A program made the position numbers and the translations under genes. The notes under the pieces are model-generated. The model saw only the letters and a list, made by a program, of their open reading frames with translations, did no database searches and was not told where the DNA came from. Of a stretch of 64,000 nt of DNA, positions 8,743-17,512 are shown piece by piece (the stretch's first letter is position 1; each line of letters opens with the position of its first letter). Source of the stretch: Deltaproteobacteria bacterium (GTDB taxonomy: Bacteria > Bdellovibrionota > Bdellovibrionia > Bdellovibrionales > JAMPXM01); the NCBI GenBank assembly GCA_017302795.1, contig JAFLCB010000003.1, positions 152,650-216,649 on the forward strand. Reading direction: 5' to 3'.

Positions 8743-9766
8743 TAACGGGCGCAAAGTTTTAGTTACGGGTGGCGCGGGCTATATAGGTTCCCATGTTGCC
8801 CGTGAACTAGTTGATCGCGGATTTGATGTAACAGTGATAGATCTGCTCCGCGAAAAATTTGGCACGGGCAATCGCTGGGCCGTTCCAGCGAAAGCGCGAT
8901 TTGTTCAGGGCGACTGTGGCGACCGCGCTTTGTTGAAACGTCTTTTACCTAGCGGACAGCGCTTTGATGCGGTTTTTCATTTCGCGGCCTATATCCTCGT
9001 CGAAGAATCTGTTCGTGAACCAAAGCGCTACTTTCAAAACAATGTTGAGGGCTCTCGCGCTCTGTTCGATTATGCTTTTGAAACCGGCGTCCCGGCGGTC
9101 ATCTTTTCTTCGACCGCAGCGACCTACGGTGAGCCTCAGAGCGCTCTAATAAAAGAAACAGATCCCCAGAGACCTGTAAATCCCTACGGTGAAAGTAAAC
9201 TTCAAGCAGAAAAAATTCTTAAAGAGATCGCGGATCGATATTCGAGTAGGAGTTTGAACCTGGCTTCGAAGACGGGCTATGTGGGTTTAAGATATTTCAA
9301 TCCTGCGGGAGCACATGAGTCTTTGGAAATCGGGCAGGCACGACCAGAAGCGACTCATTTGGTCAACGTGGCAGCTGAAGCTGCGATTGGCAAACGAAGT
9401 GCAGTTATGATTTTCGGTGACGACTATCCGACGGGCGACGGAACTTGTCTTCGTGACTATATCCATATTCAAGACTTGTCCGACGCTCATATAAAGGCGC
9501 TCGAATATTTGGATCGGGGCGGGGCCTCGGACTTCTTCAATGTCGGATACGGGAAGCCATATTCTGTTCGTGAAGTACTGGAATCAATGATGCGTGTATC
9601 GGGAAAAAATTTTTCAGTTGAGCTACGTTGCCGGCGAGTAGGGGATCCGGCTCAGTTGGCAGCTGATTCAACGAAAATCAAAGCGGCGATGGGGTGGCAA
9701 CCCACGCGAGACTCTTTGGATGAAATTTGCCGTTCGCAGTTTCTTTGGGAGAAAAAACGCTTATGA
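8732..9766 (+). CDS. galE: UDP-glucose 4-epimerase
   Basis: Extended SDR enzyme, 344 residues from GTG 8732, with GGAGYIGSH at the N-terminus, FHFAAYILVEES, FSSTAATYG, catalytic YGESK and LRYFNPAGAH followed by an RDYIHIQDL segment, the usual GalE order. It interconverts UDP-glucose and UDP-galactose (possibly also N-acetyl forms). The gene starts inside the end of rfbA; the GTG is chosen because in-frame starts further up would add about 40 residues translated from rfbA sequence with no SDR character. Its stop overlaps the next gene (ATGA), so it belongs to the same operon. Confidence 0.92.
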   Translation: MTLNNGRKVLVTGGAGYIGSHVARELVDRGFDVTVIDLLREKFGTGNRWAVPAKARFVQGDCGDRALLKRLLPSGQRFDAVFHFAAYILVEESVREPKRYFQNNVEGSRALFDYAFETGVPAVIFSSTAATYGEPQSALIKETDPQRPVNPYGESKLQAEKILKEIADRYSSRSLNLASKTGYVGLRYFNPAGAHESLEIGQARPEATHLVNVAAEAAIGKRSAVMIFGDDYPTGDGTCLRDYIHIQDLSDAHIKALEYLDRGGASDFFNVGYGKPYSVREVLESMMRVSGKNFSVELRCRRVGDPAQLAADSTKIKAAMGWQPTRDSLDEICRSQFLWEKKRL

Positions 9767-10269
9767 GAAGATCCATTGGAATTATCTGTTTAATTTATTT
9801 AATCTTTGGGATGTTATCACTTCAAGGTTGCGCCACCCATCGTGGCAATCGTTGGCTAGCGGCGGGCGCTGGTGTCGGCACCGGCTTTTTGGTAGGAAGT
9901 GCGACGGCTCCTGTCGGCGAACGAAAAGAATTGCACTCTGTTTACTGGGCATCGCTTTTGGGTCTAACAGCTTCCTTGATCGCGGGTGAAGTTTTTAGCG
10001 ATGAAGCTCAAGTTGCTAAATTAAGACAAGAAAATAAGAACTTGGAACTTCAGCTGGAGTTGATCCAGAGCGCTGGAACTGTTTTGCTTCGCGAAGGTAA
10101 GGGATACTTTAAATCCCCGTCCGGCGAGGAGCTATTTTCCAGTGGCAAAGCAAAATGGCGTCTTTATCAAATCGACAAGTGGGTGAGGTCCGGTCCTAAT
10201 CAGCTTTTTCACCAAGACAAAATGGTGGAGCTACTTCCACTCGCGGATGACGAGCCGGCGAAAAAATGA
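9763..10269 (+). CDS. Small predicted lipoprotein with coiled-coil segment
   Basis: 168 residues. An N-terminal Arg-Arg and hydrophobic stretch lead to a lipobox LQGC (Cys about residue 24). A Gly/Ala-rich hydrophobic part follows (AAGAGVGTGFLVGSATAP) and a second hydrophobic segment (WASLLGLTASLIAGE), then a short coiled coil (AKLRQENKNLELQLELIQ). The ATG overlaps the galE stop and the gene's own stop overlaps the next ATG, which ties it to the sugar operon. No family recognised. A structural or partner role for the next gene's membrane protein is only an inference from co-translation. Confidence 0.75.
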   Translation: MRRSIGIICLIYLIFGMLSLQGCATHRGNRWLAAGAGVGTGFLVGSATAPVGERKELHSVYWASLLGLTASLIAGEVFSDEAQVAKLRQENKNLELQLELIQSAGTVLLREGKGYFKSPSGEELFSSGKAKWRLYQIDKWVRSGPNQLFHQDKMVELLPLADDEPAKK

Positions 10270-11228
10270 CCATAACGCGCAGAAAGTTTTTAATTCTCTT
10301 TGGTGCGCTCGTCTTATCTTTAGCCAGTAATATTATTCTTTTTGTCTTACTTGATCGCGGTCGAGGGCCAGGGAGCGGGCTAGGAACGACGGAGTCTGCA
10401 GGCACAGCGTCAGAAGCCGACAACGCATTTAAAGATTTTGAAACCGTTGCGTTCGCCCGCGAATTTGCGGAACGATTCGCAAGTTTTGAAAGCGAAAGCT
10501 TTCGGTCCACCCAAACCGCACTTTCGTTCCTATTGGAAGAAAAGGAAAGAAGTCAGCGGCTTGAGGAAGTCGATCGCATCAGCGAAAAACTTGTTAAAAA
10601 GTCGGTGACTCAACGTGGGCGCCTAATGCGACTCGCACGGCGAGGCGAGGCCGAGGATGCGTTTCAGGCCGATCTCCTCGTTGATTTGTTAGAAGGAGCA
10701 AGTGCCAGCCCCAGTAAAAACCAGTTCCGCCTAAAACTTTCGTTTGATGTAAAAAAAGTCGAACGCACGGCGCAAAACCCTTGGGGATTTCTAATCGGTA
10801 ACTTGCGACAGGAAGTGATGGCAGCAGATCCGACGGAACTCGGTTCTCGAAGTATCTTGGTACGTCCACAAAGTCCGGTGCTGTTGCGATTTCCGTGCGT
10901 GATTGAAAATGTTGAGCTTCCGAAAGGAACTCCGATCCGCGTTCGCTTGACGACACTTGATGTTTCAGAGCTGCAAATGCGAACGGACGAACCTCTATTC
11001 GGGGAACATAAAATGCGCGCCGTTTGCCGCGATCGCGCGTACAGAGTTTCGCTGTCTTCAGATTTATCTGCTGCGCAAGGAGCTTATCCACTGACGTCGA
11101 TTCAGTCGTACACGATCGCACAGTCAGAAACTGCAAAGCCTATGAAAAACAATGGGCCTCGCCGGGCGAAGTCAGCCGTCGAGAAGTCGATCGAAGAGCA
11201 ACTGGGCTTTGTCATAGAGGCAGAGTAA
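10266..11228 (+). CDS. Membrane-anchored protein of unknown function
   Basis: 320 residues with one N-terminal membrane helix (about 8-29, FLILFGALVLSLASNIILFVLL) and the rest outside the cytoplasm. A helical, charged region (about 55-140) is followed by a beta-rich part with two Cys (PCVIENV, AVCRD). The anchor-plus-helix layout vaguely recalls TraE/VirB8-type periplasmic proteins, but no conserved motif confirms this and no secretion genes lie nearby. It is the last gene of the rfbB-rfbA-galE-lipoprotein chain, joined by an ATGA overlap. Its 3' end overlaps the convergent kinase gene by 17 bases. Confidence 0.7.
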   Translation: MTITRRKFLILFGALVLSLASNIILFVLLDRGRGPGSGLGTTESAGTASEADNAFKDFETVAFAREFAERFASFESESFRSTQTALSFLLEEKERSQRLEEVDRISEKLVKKSVTQRGRLMRLARRGEAEDAFQADLLVDLLEGASASPSKNQFRLKLSFDVKKVERTAQNPWGFLIGNLRQEVMAADPTELGSRSILVRPQSPVLLRFPCVIENVELPKGTPIRVRLTTLDVSELQMRTDEPLFGEHKMRAVCRDRAYRVSLSSDLSAAQGAYPLTSIQSYTIAQSETAKPMKNNGPRRAKSAVEKSIEEQLGFVIEAE

Positions 11229-12375
11229 GAGTCACCGATGTTCCGCTGGTGCGAGAACTGCGCACGCGAAGACGTCCGCCGACCGAGTTTGTCCACTCCT
11301 TCGCATGCGAGATTCCCAAACCGTTACCTCGTGACTTGCCAAATGTGAAACCGCGCTCGCCTATGCGTTGCCAGCTGGATCGGGGGATCCCTGAGCCGTT
11401 ATCAGTAATTTCAATTTCAAAGCCGTTCTGCCGTTCACGAGTAGCCACATTTACATGAAGCGCTCTGGGGGCTTCAAGAGCGTTCTGAATAAGATTCGAC
11501 ACGACTCGGGCGAGATCTTGCGGCTGAATCTGAGCTGGAAGAATCAAAGGTGAGTTGCGACTTAGGGCTTCAATTTCAGAAAGTACTAGCTGAACGCCTT
11601 TGGATTCCGCACTCAGTTTCATCTCTTCAACAACGTTTTCAACAACTCGGATAGGCGACGTCGTCGCTTCCTTGGCATTAGGACCTAAAAGGTCCTCGGT
11701 GATCTGAGAAATTCTTAAGATGCTCGAATGTAGAACCTGGACCAAAGCGCGGTTGTCGTTTGAAACATCTAAGCGAGTCCCCACAATTTTCAATGCACCC
11801 AGCGGCGATCGGAGATCATGTGCGACTTGTTTTGAGAGGCGCCCAATCGCTACTACTGTCGCAAGACTTGCACGTTCGGCATTGGTTCGACGGGTGTGCC
11901 AAATGAAGATGAGGCCCCCTAATATAATTCCAATTAAAAACACGGGTGATTGCAATGACGCTACAACCAAACGAGTGGGCGATCGGCAGACTGTTAGCCC
12001 CCCAGCGGGTGTGCCATAAAGAGTGATGGACAATGTTTGAGTCAGTTGACGATCGTGGCAGCTTTCGATGCCCCCTGATGCGCCAACGACTTCTGGAGCA
12101 AGATCAGAAACATGCGTAAGTACCTTTTCGAAAAGTTCGCGGTCGCCGGCGAGAAGGAGATTTTTCGCTATTTCTTCTTCCCAAACAGAAACGTATCGGG
12201 CAACCGAGGTTTCCGAACTCTCAAGCCTCAGAGCGGTTGCAACTGCGATCGACAGCAAAACAATCACGGCGGCCATTAGCGCATGCAAACCATTGCGCGC
12301 TAAAATTTCTAGGACGCGTTTTGCGTTCCGCGCGTAAGGTGAGATTGTCAAGTCTCTCTCAAAATCAAATTGCAT
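11212..12375 (-). CDS. Membrane sensor histidine kinase (orphan)
   Basis: About 387 residues from ATG 12375 (an upstream TTG at 12393 would add six). Numbering from 12393: membrane helices about 36-55 and 147-166 bracket a roughly 90-residue periplasmic sensor; the H box VAHDLRSPLGAL has the phospho-accepting His at 192; the N box NLIQNALEA is at 300-308; G boxes DNGSGIP and GNGLGIS complete the ATPase. All catalytic residues are present. No response regulator is adjacent, so the partner is unknown. The sensor domain contains Cys-His (SCHD) and a CRSP segment, possibly a disulphide. It overlaps the convergent gene to its left by 17 bases. Confidence 0.88.
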   Translation of the reverse strand: MQFDFERDLTISPYARNAKRVLEILARNGLHALMAAVIVLLSIAVATALRLESSETSVARYVSVWEEEIAKNLLLAGDRELFEKVLTHVSDLAPEVVGASGGIESCHDRQLTQTLSITLYGTPAGGLTVCRSPTRLVVASLQSPVFLIGIILGGLIFIWHTRRTNAERASLATVVAIGRLSKQVAHDLRSPLGALKIVGTRLDVSNDNRALVQVLHSSILRISQITEDLLGPNAKEATTSPIRVVENVVEEMKLSAESKGVQLVLSEIEALSRNSPLILPAQIQPQDLARVVSNLIQNALEAPRALHVNVATRERQNGFEIEITDNGSGIPRSSWQRIGERGFTFGKSRGNGLGISHAKEWTNSVGGRLRVRSSRTSGTSVTLTLPL

Positions 12376-12498
12376 CGACCCGAAAGGTTGCAAGCCATGA
12401 ACCGTACCGAGGGGGGCCGAAGCGGTTGTTCTGCCAATTGAAGCTGTGGAATTTCCACGACCGTCTAATGCTTATACATCCCTCTTGTCGCGAACAGG

Positions 12499-14076
12499 TC
12501 ATAGTTCAGCGGATTGTTCAGGCAAATTTTCAGTCACGTATTGCGCCAACTCGTGTGCGGCTCGCTCGACCTTTGATCCAGCACTGGCCGACCTAAATGG
12601 AGCTGTTTCGCCTACCCAAGAAACGAAGCTCGCTTTCGCTACGCGAATTTGCTCTAAACGCTTCGCTCGTTTGTCTATCCGCGCGTGACCGAGGACACCG
12701 GCCTCCGCTGAAAAAGCGTGGGGATCAGGCATGTGACCAAAATTTATATTGGTCGGCTGAAAGTGAGAGATCTTCGTTTCATCCGTAATCGCCGCGTGTA
12801 AAGAACCTAAGGCTGTGGTTCGAGGCGGCAACAAGTTTTCGCCATCGCTGTTGACCGAGACACCTAGGTCGCAGGCATCCAGCGAGTAAAGTCCTTCGAT
12901 TTTTGCACTCAAAAATCGGGCTACCAAAAGCCCCATGCAAGTGGATTCAAAGTAACCCTCAACGCCGGTGATCTGGCCTGCAAAAAACAACCAAGGATCT
13001 GCTTTCGACGAAAGGTCACGATTTAAAAGACGGGGAGTATTGAGATAAAGATTTCGATGGATGCTGCCTAGTTTTAAAAACTCAGCTTCTTCGAGACCTG
13101 GAATCAAACGAAAAACTTTTTTCTGATCCCCGTAGGCCATTTTTGTTTGGAAGCCGACCATGTTGTATGCGGTGCCCTCTCGGTTATCTTGTCGAAGTTG
13201 AACGACCGCGTAGGGTGTGTTGCCTGTGCGTGGGTCGATAAGACCTTTAGGGCTCATCGGGCCAAATCGCAGTGTCTTTGGCCCTCGCTCAAGAATGGCT
13301 TCAATAGGCATACAGCTTTCGAAGTAAGGAGTTTTATCAAAATCCTTTTCGAAATCTTTTGCTTCGATTTTTTTTGCGTCCCGAACAGCATCTATGAAAA
13401 AGTGATATTCCTTTTTCGTCAGTGGACAGTTCCAATAGTCTTTCGTTCCCTTGTCCCAGCGATCGGCTTTCCATGCGACTTTTGCGTTAATTGAATCCGC
13501 TGCAATGATCGGGGCAATAGCATCATAGAAATACAGAAACTCGCGTTTGGCGTTTCCGTCGGTCGAACGAATCAATTCAAAGTGCGACTGCATCGACTGA
13601 GCGAGGCTTTCGTGCGTCAGTGGTCCTGTCGCTATAACGGTTGGTCTTGGAACTTGGTCAAGTGACGTTATCAGTTCACGGCGAATTTCGATGTACGGGT
13701 TCTGCTTTATTTTTTCTGTGACGAGTCTCGCGAAAACCTCACGGTCCATTCCCAACGCTTGTCCTGCCGGTACCCGCGCCTCAATGGCACTCGATAAAAT
13801 TTCGGAGCCCAAATGTTCTGCTTCCCATTTCAAGAGGCCGGGCGCCGCGTGCGAGGCGAGCGATCCGAAAGAATTCGAACAAACCAACTCGGCACAATCT
13901 TCCGTTCGGTGGGCTGGAGTTGTGACCATGACTCCATTCGAACCAGACCCGCGCATTTCGTGAAGGACGATTTTAAAACCGTTGGGACCTAGAAGTTTGG
14001 CCAGCTGCAGCGCGCACTCAGAGCCAGCGAGGCCGGCTCCTACGACGTGAATCTCTGAAAAGTTATTTAAATTCAC
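12499..14076 (-). CDS. trmFO: tRNA (uracil-5-)-methyltransferase, folate/FAD-dependent
   Basis: 525 residues. An N-terminal FAD-binding motif (VVGAGLAGSECA) is followed by VLHEMRG, AELVCSNSFGS with the conserved Cys region, and GCMP-like ESCMPIEAILERG, LRFGPMSPKGL and the C-terminal INFGHMPD and RIDKRAKR that distinguish TrmFO from GidA. It makes m5U54 in the T-loop of tRNA using methylene-tetrahydrofolate. GTG 14076 is chosen: AAGGA lies 9 bases upstream and the protein then begins just before the FAD motif; the longer reading from 14172 adds an unrelated 32-residue leader. At 525 aa it is longer than most TrmFO (about 440), with extra sequence in the middle and C-terminus. Confidence 0.92.
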   Translation of the reverse strand: MNLNNFSEIHVVGAGLAGSECALQLAKLLGPNGFKIVLHEMRGSGSNGVMVTTPAHRTEDCAELVCSNSFGSLASHAAPGLLKWEAEHLGSEILSSAIEARVPAGQALGMDREVFARLVTEKIKQNPYIEIRRELITSLDQVPRPTVIATGPLTHESLAQSMQSHFELIRSTDGNAKREFLYFYDAIAPIIAADSINAKVAWKADRWDKGTKDYWNCPLTKKEYHFFIDAVRDAKKIEAKDFEKDFDKTPYFESCMPIEAILERGPKTLRFGPMSPKGLIDPRTGNTPYAVVQLRQDNREGTAYNMVGFQTKMAYGDQKKVFRLIPGLEEAEFLKLGSIHRNLYLNTPRLLNRDLSSKADPWLFFAGQITGVEGYFESTCMGLLVARFLSAKIEGLYSLDACDLGVSVNSDGENLLPPRTTALGSLHAAITDETKISHFQPTNINFGHMPDPHAFSAEAGVLGHARIDKRAKRLEQIRVAKASFVSWVGETAPFRSASAGSKVERAAHELAQYVTENLPEQSAEL

Positions 14077-14108
14077 AAGCCTGATTCCTTTTGCTAACAA
14101 GAACTTCG

Positions 14109-14528
14109 ATGGCAAAACACGAAGATCCAAAAACGCGCGCCCGCCGAGCGAAGGGGGAAGACACCCTGACACCCGCCTCAGAACTTGTAAAGGGACTGAT
14201 GCAGAATGTCCAGAATCCGCTGGCGGTTGGCTTTCTCCGCCTCAAATTAGAAGTACAGTGGGCCGAAATTGTGGGCCCGCGGATCGCAAAAATGACCGCC
14301 CCGGCGGCTTTTTTCAATGGCGTCTTAGACGTTTGGGTGGCCCATTCGGCTTGGATGCAAGAGCTCTGGTATATCAAAGATGAAATCCAAGCTAAGGTAA
14401 ATAAGTCCTTAGGCGGGAATAGCGATTCGCAAGCTTATTGTCGTGAAGTGCGTTTTACGCTGAATAAACGCCAGTCTTACGGTGGAACCATCACTCCTGT
14501 GGGTACCTCGAGCCAAACTGAGAAGTAG
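14109..14528 (+). CDS. DUF721 / DciA-like protein
   Basis: 139 residues from ATG 14109. A basic N-terminus is followed by the DUF721 core: W-A-E-I-V-G-P-R-I-A, then MTAPAAFFNGVLDVWVAHSAWMQELWYIKDEI. This is the pattern of DciA, which loads or assists the replicative helicase in bacteria lacking DnaC. It may also start at 14091. It is divergent from trmFO with only about 30 bases between the starts. The C-terminus (RQSYGGTITPVG) is unremarkable. Family assignment is good; the role in this organism follows from the family only. Confidence 0.8.
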   Translation: MAKHEDPKTRARRAKGEDTLTPASELVKGLMQNVQNPLAVGFLRLKLEVQWAEIVGPRIAKMTAPAAFFNGVLDVWVAHSAWMQELWYIKDEIQAKVNKSLGGNSDSQAYCREVRFTLNKRQSYGGTITPVGTSSQTEK

Positions 14529-14589
14529 CGCACGCCGGGATGGGATCTGGACTCGGTACCGGACTTGTTTGTGACCTATACTGATCACT

Positions 14590-15012
14590 ATGCCGTTCTA
14601 CGAATACCGTCCCAAGTCAGGGAAGTGTGAAATCTGTCGCGGTCGATTTGCCGATCTCCAGTCTATGTCGGCCAAGCCTCATAAAAATTGTCCTGACTGT
14701 GGCCAAGCGTGTGAACGAGTTTTGAGTGCACCGATGATCTCGGTGCGCGGTTCAGAGTACCGAGCTGCTGCCAATGCAGAAAATCGCAGCGAAAGTTTTC
14801 GGCGTGCTAGCGGTGAAAATCTGAAACTGCGAAACGAGACTCGTCAGAAAATGGAAGGGCACACTCATGACTGCGCCGCCGCGGGATGCTTTGGTGAGCG
14901 CGTTCGCGCCGAAGCACTTGGCGAGAAATCGTCCGAAGCTTCAACAGAGCCTGACTTGTCGAGTGCCGATCGCCCAGGGGTTTCTAGAAAGCTTCCACAC
15001 CTGGTGAAGTGA
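14590..15012 (+). CDS. FmdB-like zinc-ribbon protein
   Basis: 140 residues. It opens with MPFYEYR as in FmdB-family proteins and has two CxxC knuckles (CEIC at about 13-16, CPDC at about 35-38) that would bind one zinc. The usual YEYRCxxC is stretched here by a short insertion before the first Cys. The second half is charged and contains DCAAAGC. Known members are small, poorly characterised proteins sometimes called regulators; no function is assigned. It is followed by hairpin copy C and then the convergent mlaD. Confidence 0.75.
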   Translation: MPFYEYRPKSGKCEICRGRFADLQSMSAKPHKNCPDCGQACERVLSAPMISVRGSEYRAAANAENRSESFRRASGENLKLRNETRQKMEGHTHDCAAAGCFGERVRAEALGEKSSEASTEPDLSSADRPGVSRKLPHLVK

Positions 15013-15014
15013 CT

Positions 15015-15076
15015 CAAAGGTACCGCCTACATTTTGGTAGCGCAGGTGCGCTACCAAAATGTAGGCGGTACCTTTG
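15015..15076. repeat. GGTACC-bounded hairpin, copy C
   Basis: Perfect 29-base arms with the loop AGGT. The core is nearly identical to copy A, and the right flank GGTACCTTTGGG equals that of copy B. It sits between two convergent genes (zinc-ribbon and mlaD), as copy A does. Confidence 0.88.
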
Positions 15077-15080
15077 GGAG

Positions 15081-15890
15081 CTAGTCGGCGGACTTGATGG
15101 TTTCGCGGACCATTTCTTTCATGAACTTCCCTCGAGGCGAGGGACCCAAAAGATTTTTAAGTGACTGATGGACGCTCGGGTCGTTGATCAATTGACCCAG
15201 CGTGCCTTGGCCTTTGTCGACCTTTTCTAAAACGCTCGCAAGCGCGGCGAGGGCCTTTTTAATTTTTTTGTCTTCTGGATTTTGTCCGTTCACATCACTC
15301 AAAAGTGTATCGAGCTTCGTGATCGTAGTTTTTAATTTATCGCTCGCTTCGGTCATGTTGTTCATCATCTTGGCGGCTTTGCCGTCTTGATTAATTGTCG
15401 CTACGAGGATGTGAAGTTCTTTGACCAAATCCACCGCGCGGGCCATTCCATCTTCGCGGCTTGTGAGTAGGGTCATAAAATCTGTTTCGTCACTCGGTAG
15501 AACAGATCCATCTGCGAGCGGTTTTCCGCCGGCAGGACCAGGTTTAATGTAGATGTACTTGTCACCTAGCGCGCCTTGCGTTTTGACCTCGGCAATGGCG
15601 CCTTCCGTGATGCGAGAAGCGAATTGCGGATCAACACTCATCTCAATATCAAGTTTCAAGTCGTTGCCAAGCGTGATGTTCTTGATATTGCCGATGCGAA
15701 GGCCCGAGAGGCTGACAACCGACCCCGGAAACAGCCCTTGAACTTCGGTAAACCGTGCAACGAAGCGCGCCTGCTTTTTTAATGTAAACCGATCGCCCCC
15801 CAGAAGTAGAATCGAAAAAATGGCGCCGGCAAGTCCGATCGCGACGAAGACGCCGACGCGTAGCTCGGTTTTAGTAGTTTGTGGTTCCAT
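15081..15890 (-). CDS. mlaD: MCE-domain substrate-binding protein of a lipid ABC transporter
   Basis: 269 residues: a short cytoplasmic tail, one membrane helix (about 12-31), then an MCE domain (LKKQARFVARFTEVQGLFPGSVVSLSGLRIGNI to YIYIKPG), followed by a long helical C-terminal part with heptad-like spacing (MTEASDKLKTTITKLDTLLSDV). In the Mla system this protein forms a ring that carries phospholipid between inner and outer membrane. It is the last gene of the operon lipoprotein-mlaE-mlaF-mlaD, all on the minus strand with short gaps, which supports the call. Confidence 0.9.
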   Translation of the reverse strand: MEPQTTKTELRVGVFVAIGLAGAIFSILLLGGDRFTLKKQARFVARFTEVQGLFPGSVVSLSGLRIGNIKNITLGNDLKLDIEMSVDPQFASRITEGAIAEVKTQGALGDKYIYIKPGPAGGKPLADGSVLPSDETDFMTLLTSREDGMARAVDLVKELHILVATINQDGKAAKMMNNMTEASDKLKTTITKLDTLLSDVNGQNPEDKKIKKALAALASVLEKVDKGQGTLGQLINDPSVHQSLKNLLGPSPRGKFMKEMVRETIKSAD

Positions 15891-15927
15891 ACGTGCTCCT
15901 CAATTTACGAACTTAAAGTTCTTCCAA

Positions 15928-16695
15928 TTAAAGTTCTTCGCCTTCAATAAACCGTCCAACCCAAGAGTCTACTTTTTCAATTTCATCGCGAGTGCCAATT
16001 GCGTGAATGCGACCGTCGCGTAACACAGCAATGCGGTCACAAACTGCAAACAGCGACGGCATGTCATGAGTCACGAAAATCGCCGAGGCGCCATCGGCTT
16101 TCAATCGCAACATCATGTCGCAAATCCGCTTCGTGTTGTAAGGATCTAGACCGGCCGTTGGTTCGTCGTACAAAACCACCGAAGGTTCCATGATGATCGA
16201 GCGCGCAAGTCCGACTCGCTTTTGCATTCCTCCGGAAAGGTTTGCTGGATAAATATTTTCATTTCCAGCCAAGCCAAAGTCTTTCAGTCGACTTAAGACA
16301 CGCTCCCGAATGGCATCTTCCTTCATTCGAGTGTGTTCGCGAAGTGCGTAAGCCAAATTATCAAAAACCGACATTGAGTCAAAAAGGGCGCCGTTCTGAA
16401 AAACGTATGCAACTTTTTTTCGGATCTCGATCAATTCGGACTCTTTGAGTTTCGAGATCTCTTCGCCTTCAACAAAAATTTCGCCTTTGTCAGGCTTTTC
16501 AAGACCGACAAGGCTGCGAAGAATAACGGACTTTCCAGCTCCGGAGCCACCGATCAACCCCAGACATTCGCCGCGGTAAAGATCAAAAGTCACGTCCGAG
16601 TGAACGCGTTTAGCGCCGAAGCTTTTCGCAAAATTCCGGAACGAAACTACACTCCGTGTTTTAACCGCTGTTGCCGCGGCCCCTAAAGTAGCCAT
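15928..16695 (-). CDS. mlaF: Lipid ABC transporter, ATP-binding protein
   Basis: 255 residues from ATG 16695. Walker A is GGSGAGKS, the signature is LSGGMQKRVGLARS, Walker B is VVLYDEPTAGLDP, and the switch His is FVTHDM. The LSGGM form is typical of the MlaF/Ttg2A family. It drives phospholipid movement through MlaE. The ATG lies four bases after the mlaE stop; a TTG at 16722 inside mlaE is an alternative start and would add nine residues. Start choice is moderately secure, function good because of neighbours mlaE and mlaD. Confidence 0.92.
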   Translation of the reverse strand: MATLGAAATAVKTRSVVSFRNFAKSFGAKRVHSDVTFDLYRGECLGLIGGSGAGKSVILRSLVGLEKPDKGEIFVEGEEISKLKESELIEIRKKVAYVFQNGALFDSMSVFDNLAYALREHTRMKEDAIRERVLSRLKDFGLAGNENIYPANLSGGMQKRVGLARSIIMEPSVVLYDEPTAGLDPYNTKRICDMMLRLKADGASAIFVTHDMPSLFAVCDRIAVLRDGRIHAIGTRDEIEKVDSWVGRFIEGEEL

Positions 16696-16699
16696 CGCG

Positions 16700-17512
16700 T
16701 CAGACCTTCTCAAAGAGGACAAAGAAAAGCTTCGTCAGAAAAAAATCGCTGATCAGGATCGACATGGATGCTACGACCACGGCCTTCGTTGTTGTTAGAC
16801 CTACGCCTTGAGTTCCGCCTTGTACGTTAAGGCCGAAATAACAAGCTGAAAGGGAGATACAAAACGCGAAAAAAACTGTTTTACCTACACCAGTGAAGAG
16901 GTCCGTCATGCTAATCGTCGTGACGACTTTGTTGTAAAAAAAGAAGGGATCTAAGCCTAATTCGGCGACGCCAACGACGAGGGCTCCCGCGATTCCAACG
17001 ATGTTTCCAAGTATGCAAAGAAGTGGGAGCGCGATCAGGCATGCGAGAATTCGCGGTACGACTATGCGCTTAATTGGTGAGGTCCCTAGGACTCGAATCG
17101 CATCGATTTGCTGAGTAACGACCATCGAGGCAATTTCCGACGCAATGCCGGCACCCACTCGAGCGGCTAACATCAGAGAGCAAAAGACGGGTGCGATTTC
17201 GCGCACAATCGAGAGAGAAACAATTTTGGGGACATAGAGTTTGCCGCCAAATTTTTCCAGTCCTAGTCCGAACTGAAGCGCCATGACCATCCCAGTGAAT
17301 GCGGCTGTGATCATCACAAGCCCGGTCGAGCGAACTCCAATTTGATAAATCTGTTCAATCACCAATTGCGGGTATCTTGGCCGGGTCCAAACGTCGCGAA
17401 GAACGCTCTGAAACAAAAGCCAAACTCCGCCTAGGTTCTGCACTACTCCGGATACCCGACTTCCGAATCCGGCAACTGTCGACTGAAGGGCGAGACTGAT
17501 GGAATTCATCAT
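16700..17512 (-). CDS. mlaE: Lipid ABC transporter permease
   Basis: About 270 residues with several membrane helices and the MlaE signatures: AAFTGMVMALQFGLGLEKFG near residue 65-85, REIAPVFCSLMLAARVGAGIASEIASM, and VTQQIDAIRVLGTSPI. This permease spans the inner membrane and works with MlaF and MlaD. Start codons GTG-ATG-ATG occur in a row at 17515, 17512 and 17509, overlapping the stop of the upstream lipoprotein gene; AAGG lies shortly upstream. Translational coupling is likely. Confidence 0.93.
   Translation of the reverse strand: MMNSISLALQSTVAGFGSRVSGVVQNLGGVWLLFQSVLRDVWTRPRYPQLVIEQIYQIGVRSTGLVMITAAFTGMVMALQFGLGLEKFGGKLYVPKIVSLSIVREIAPVFCSLMLAARVGAGIASEIASMVVTQQIDAIRVLGTSPIKRIVVPRILACLIALPLLCILGNIVGIAGALVVGVAELGLDPFFFYNKVVTTISMTDLFTGVGKTVFFAFCISLSACYFGLNVQGGTQGVGLTTTKAVVVASMSILISDFFLTKLFFVLFEKV

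Noticed and set aside
10594-11136. 180-codon minus-strand open frame
   Set aside because: Lies fully inside the co-translated 320-residue gene on the other strand, with no supporting signal.
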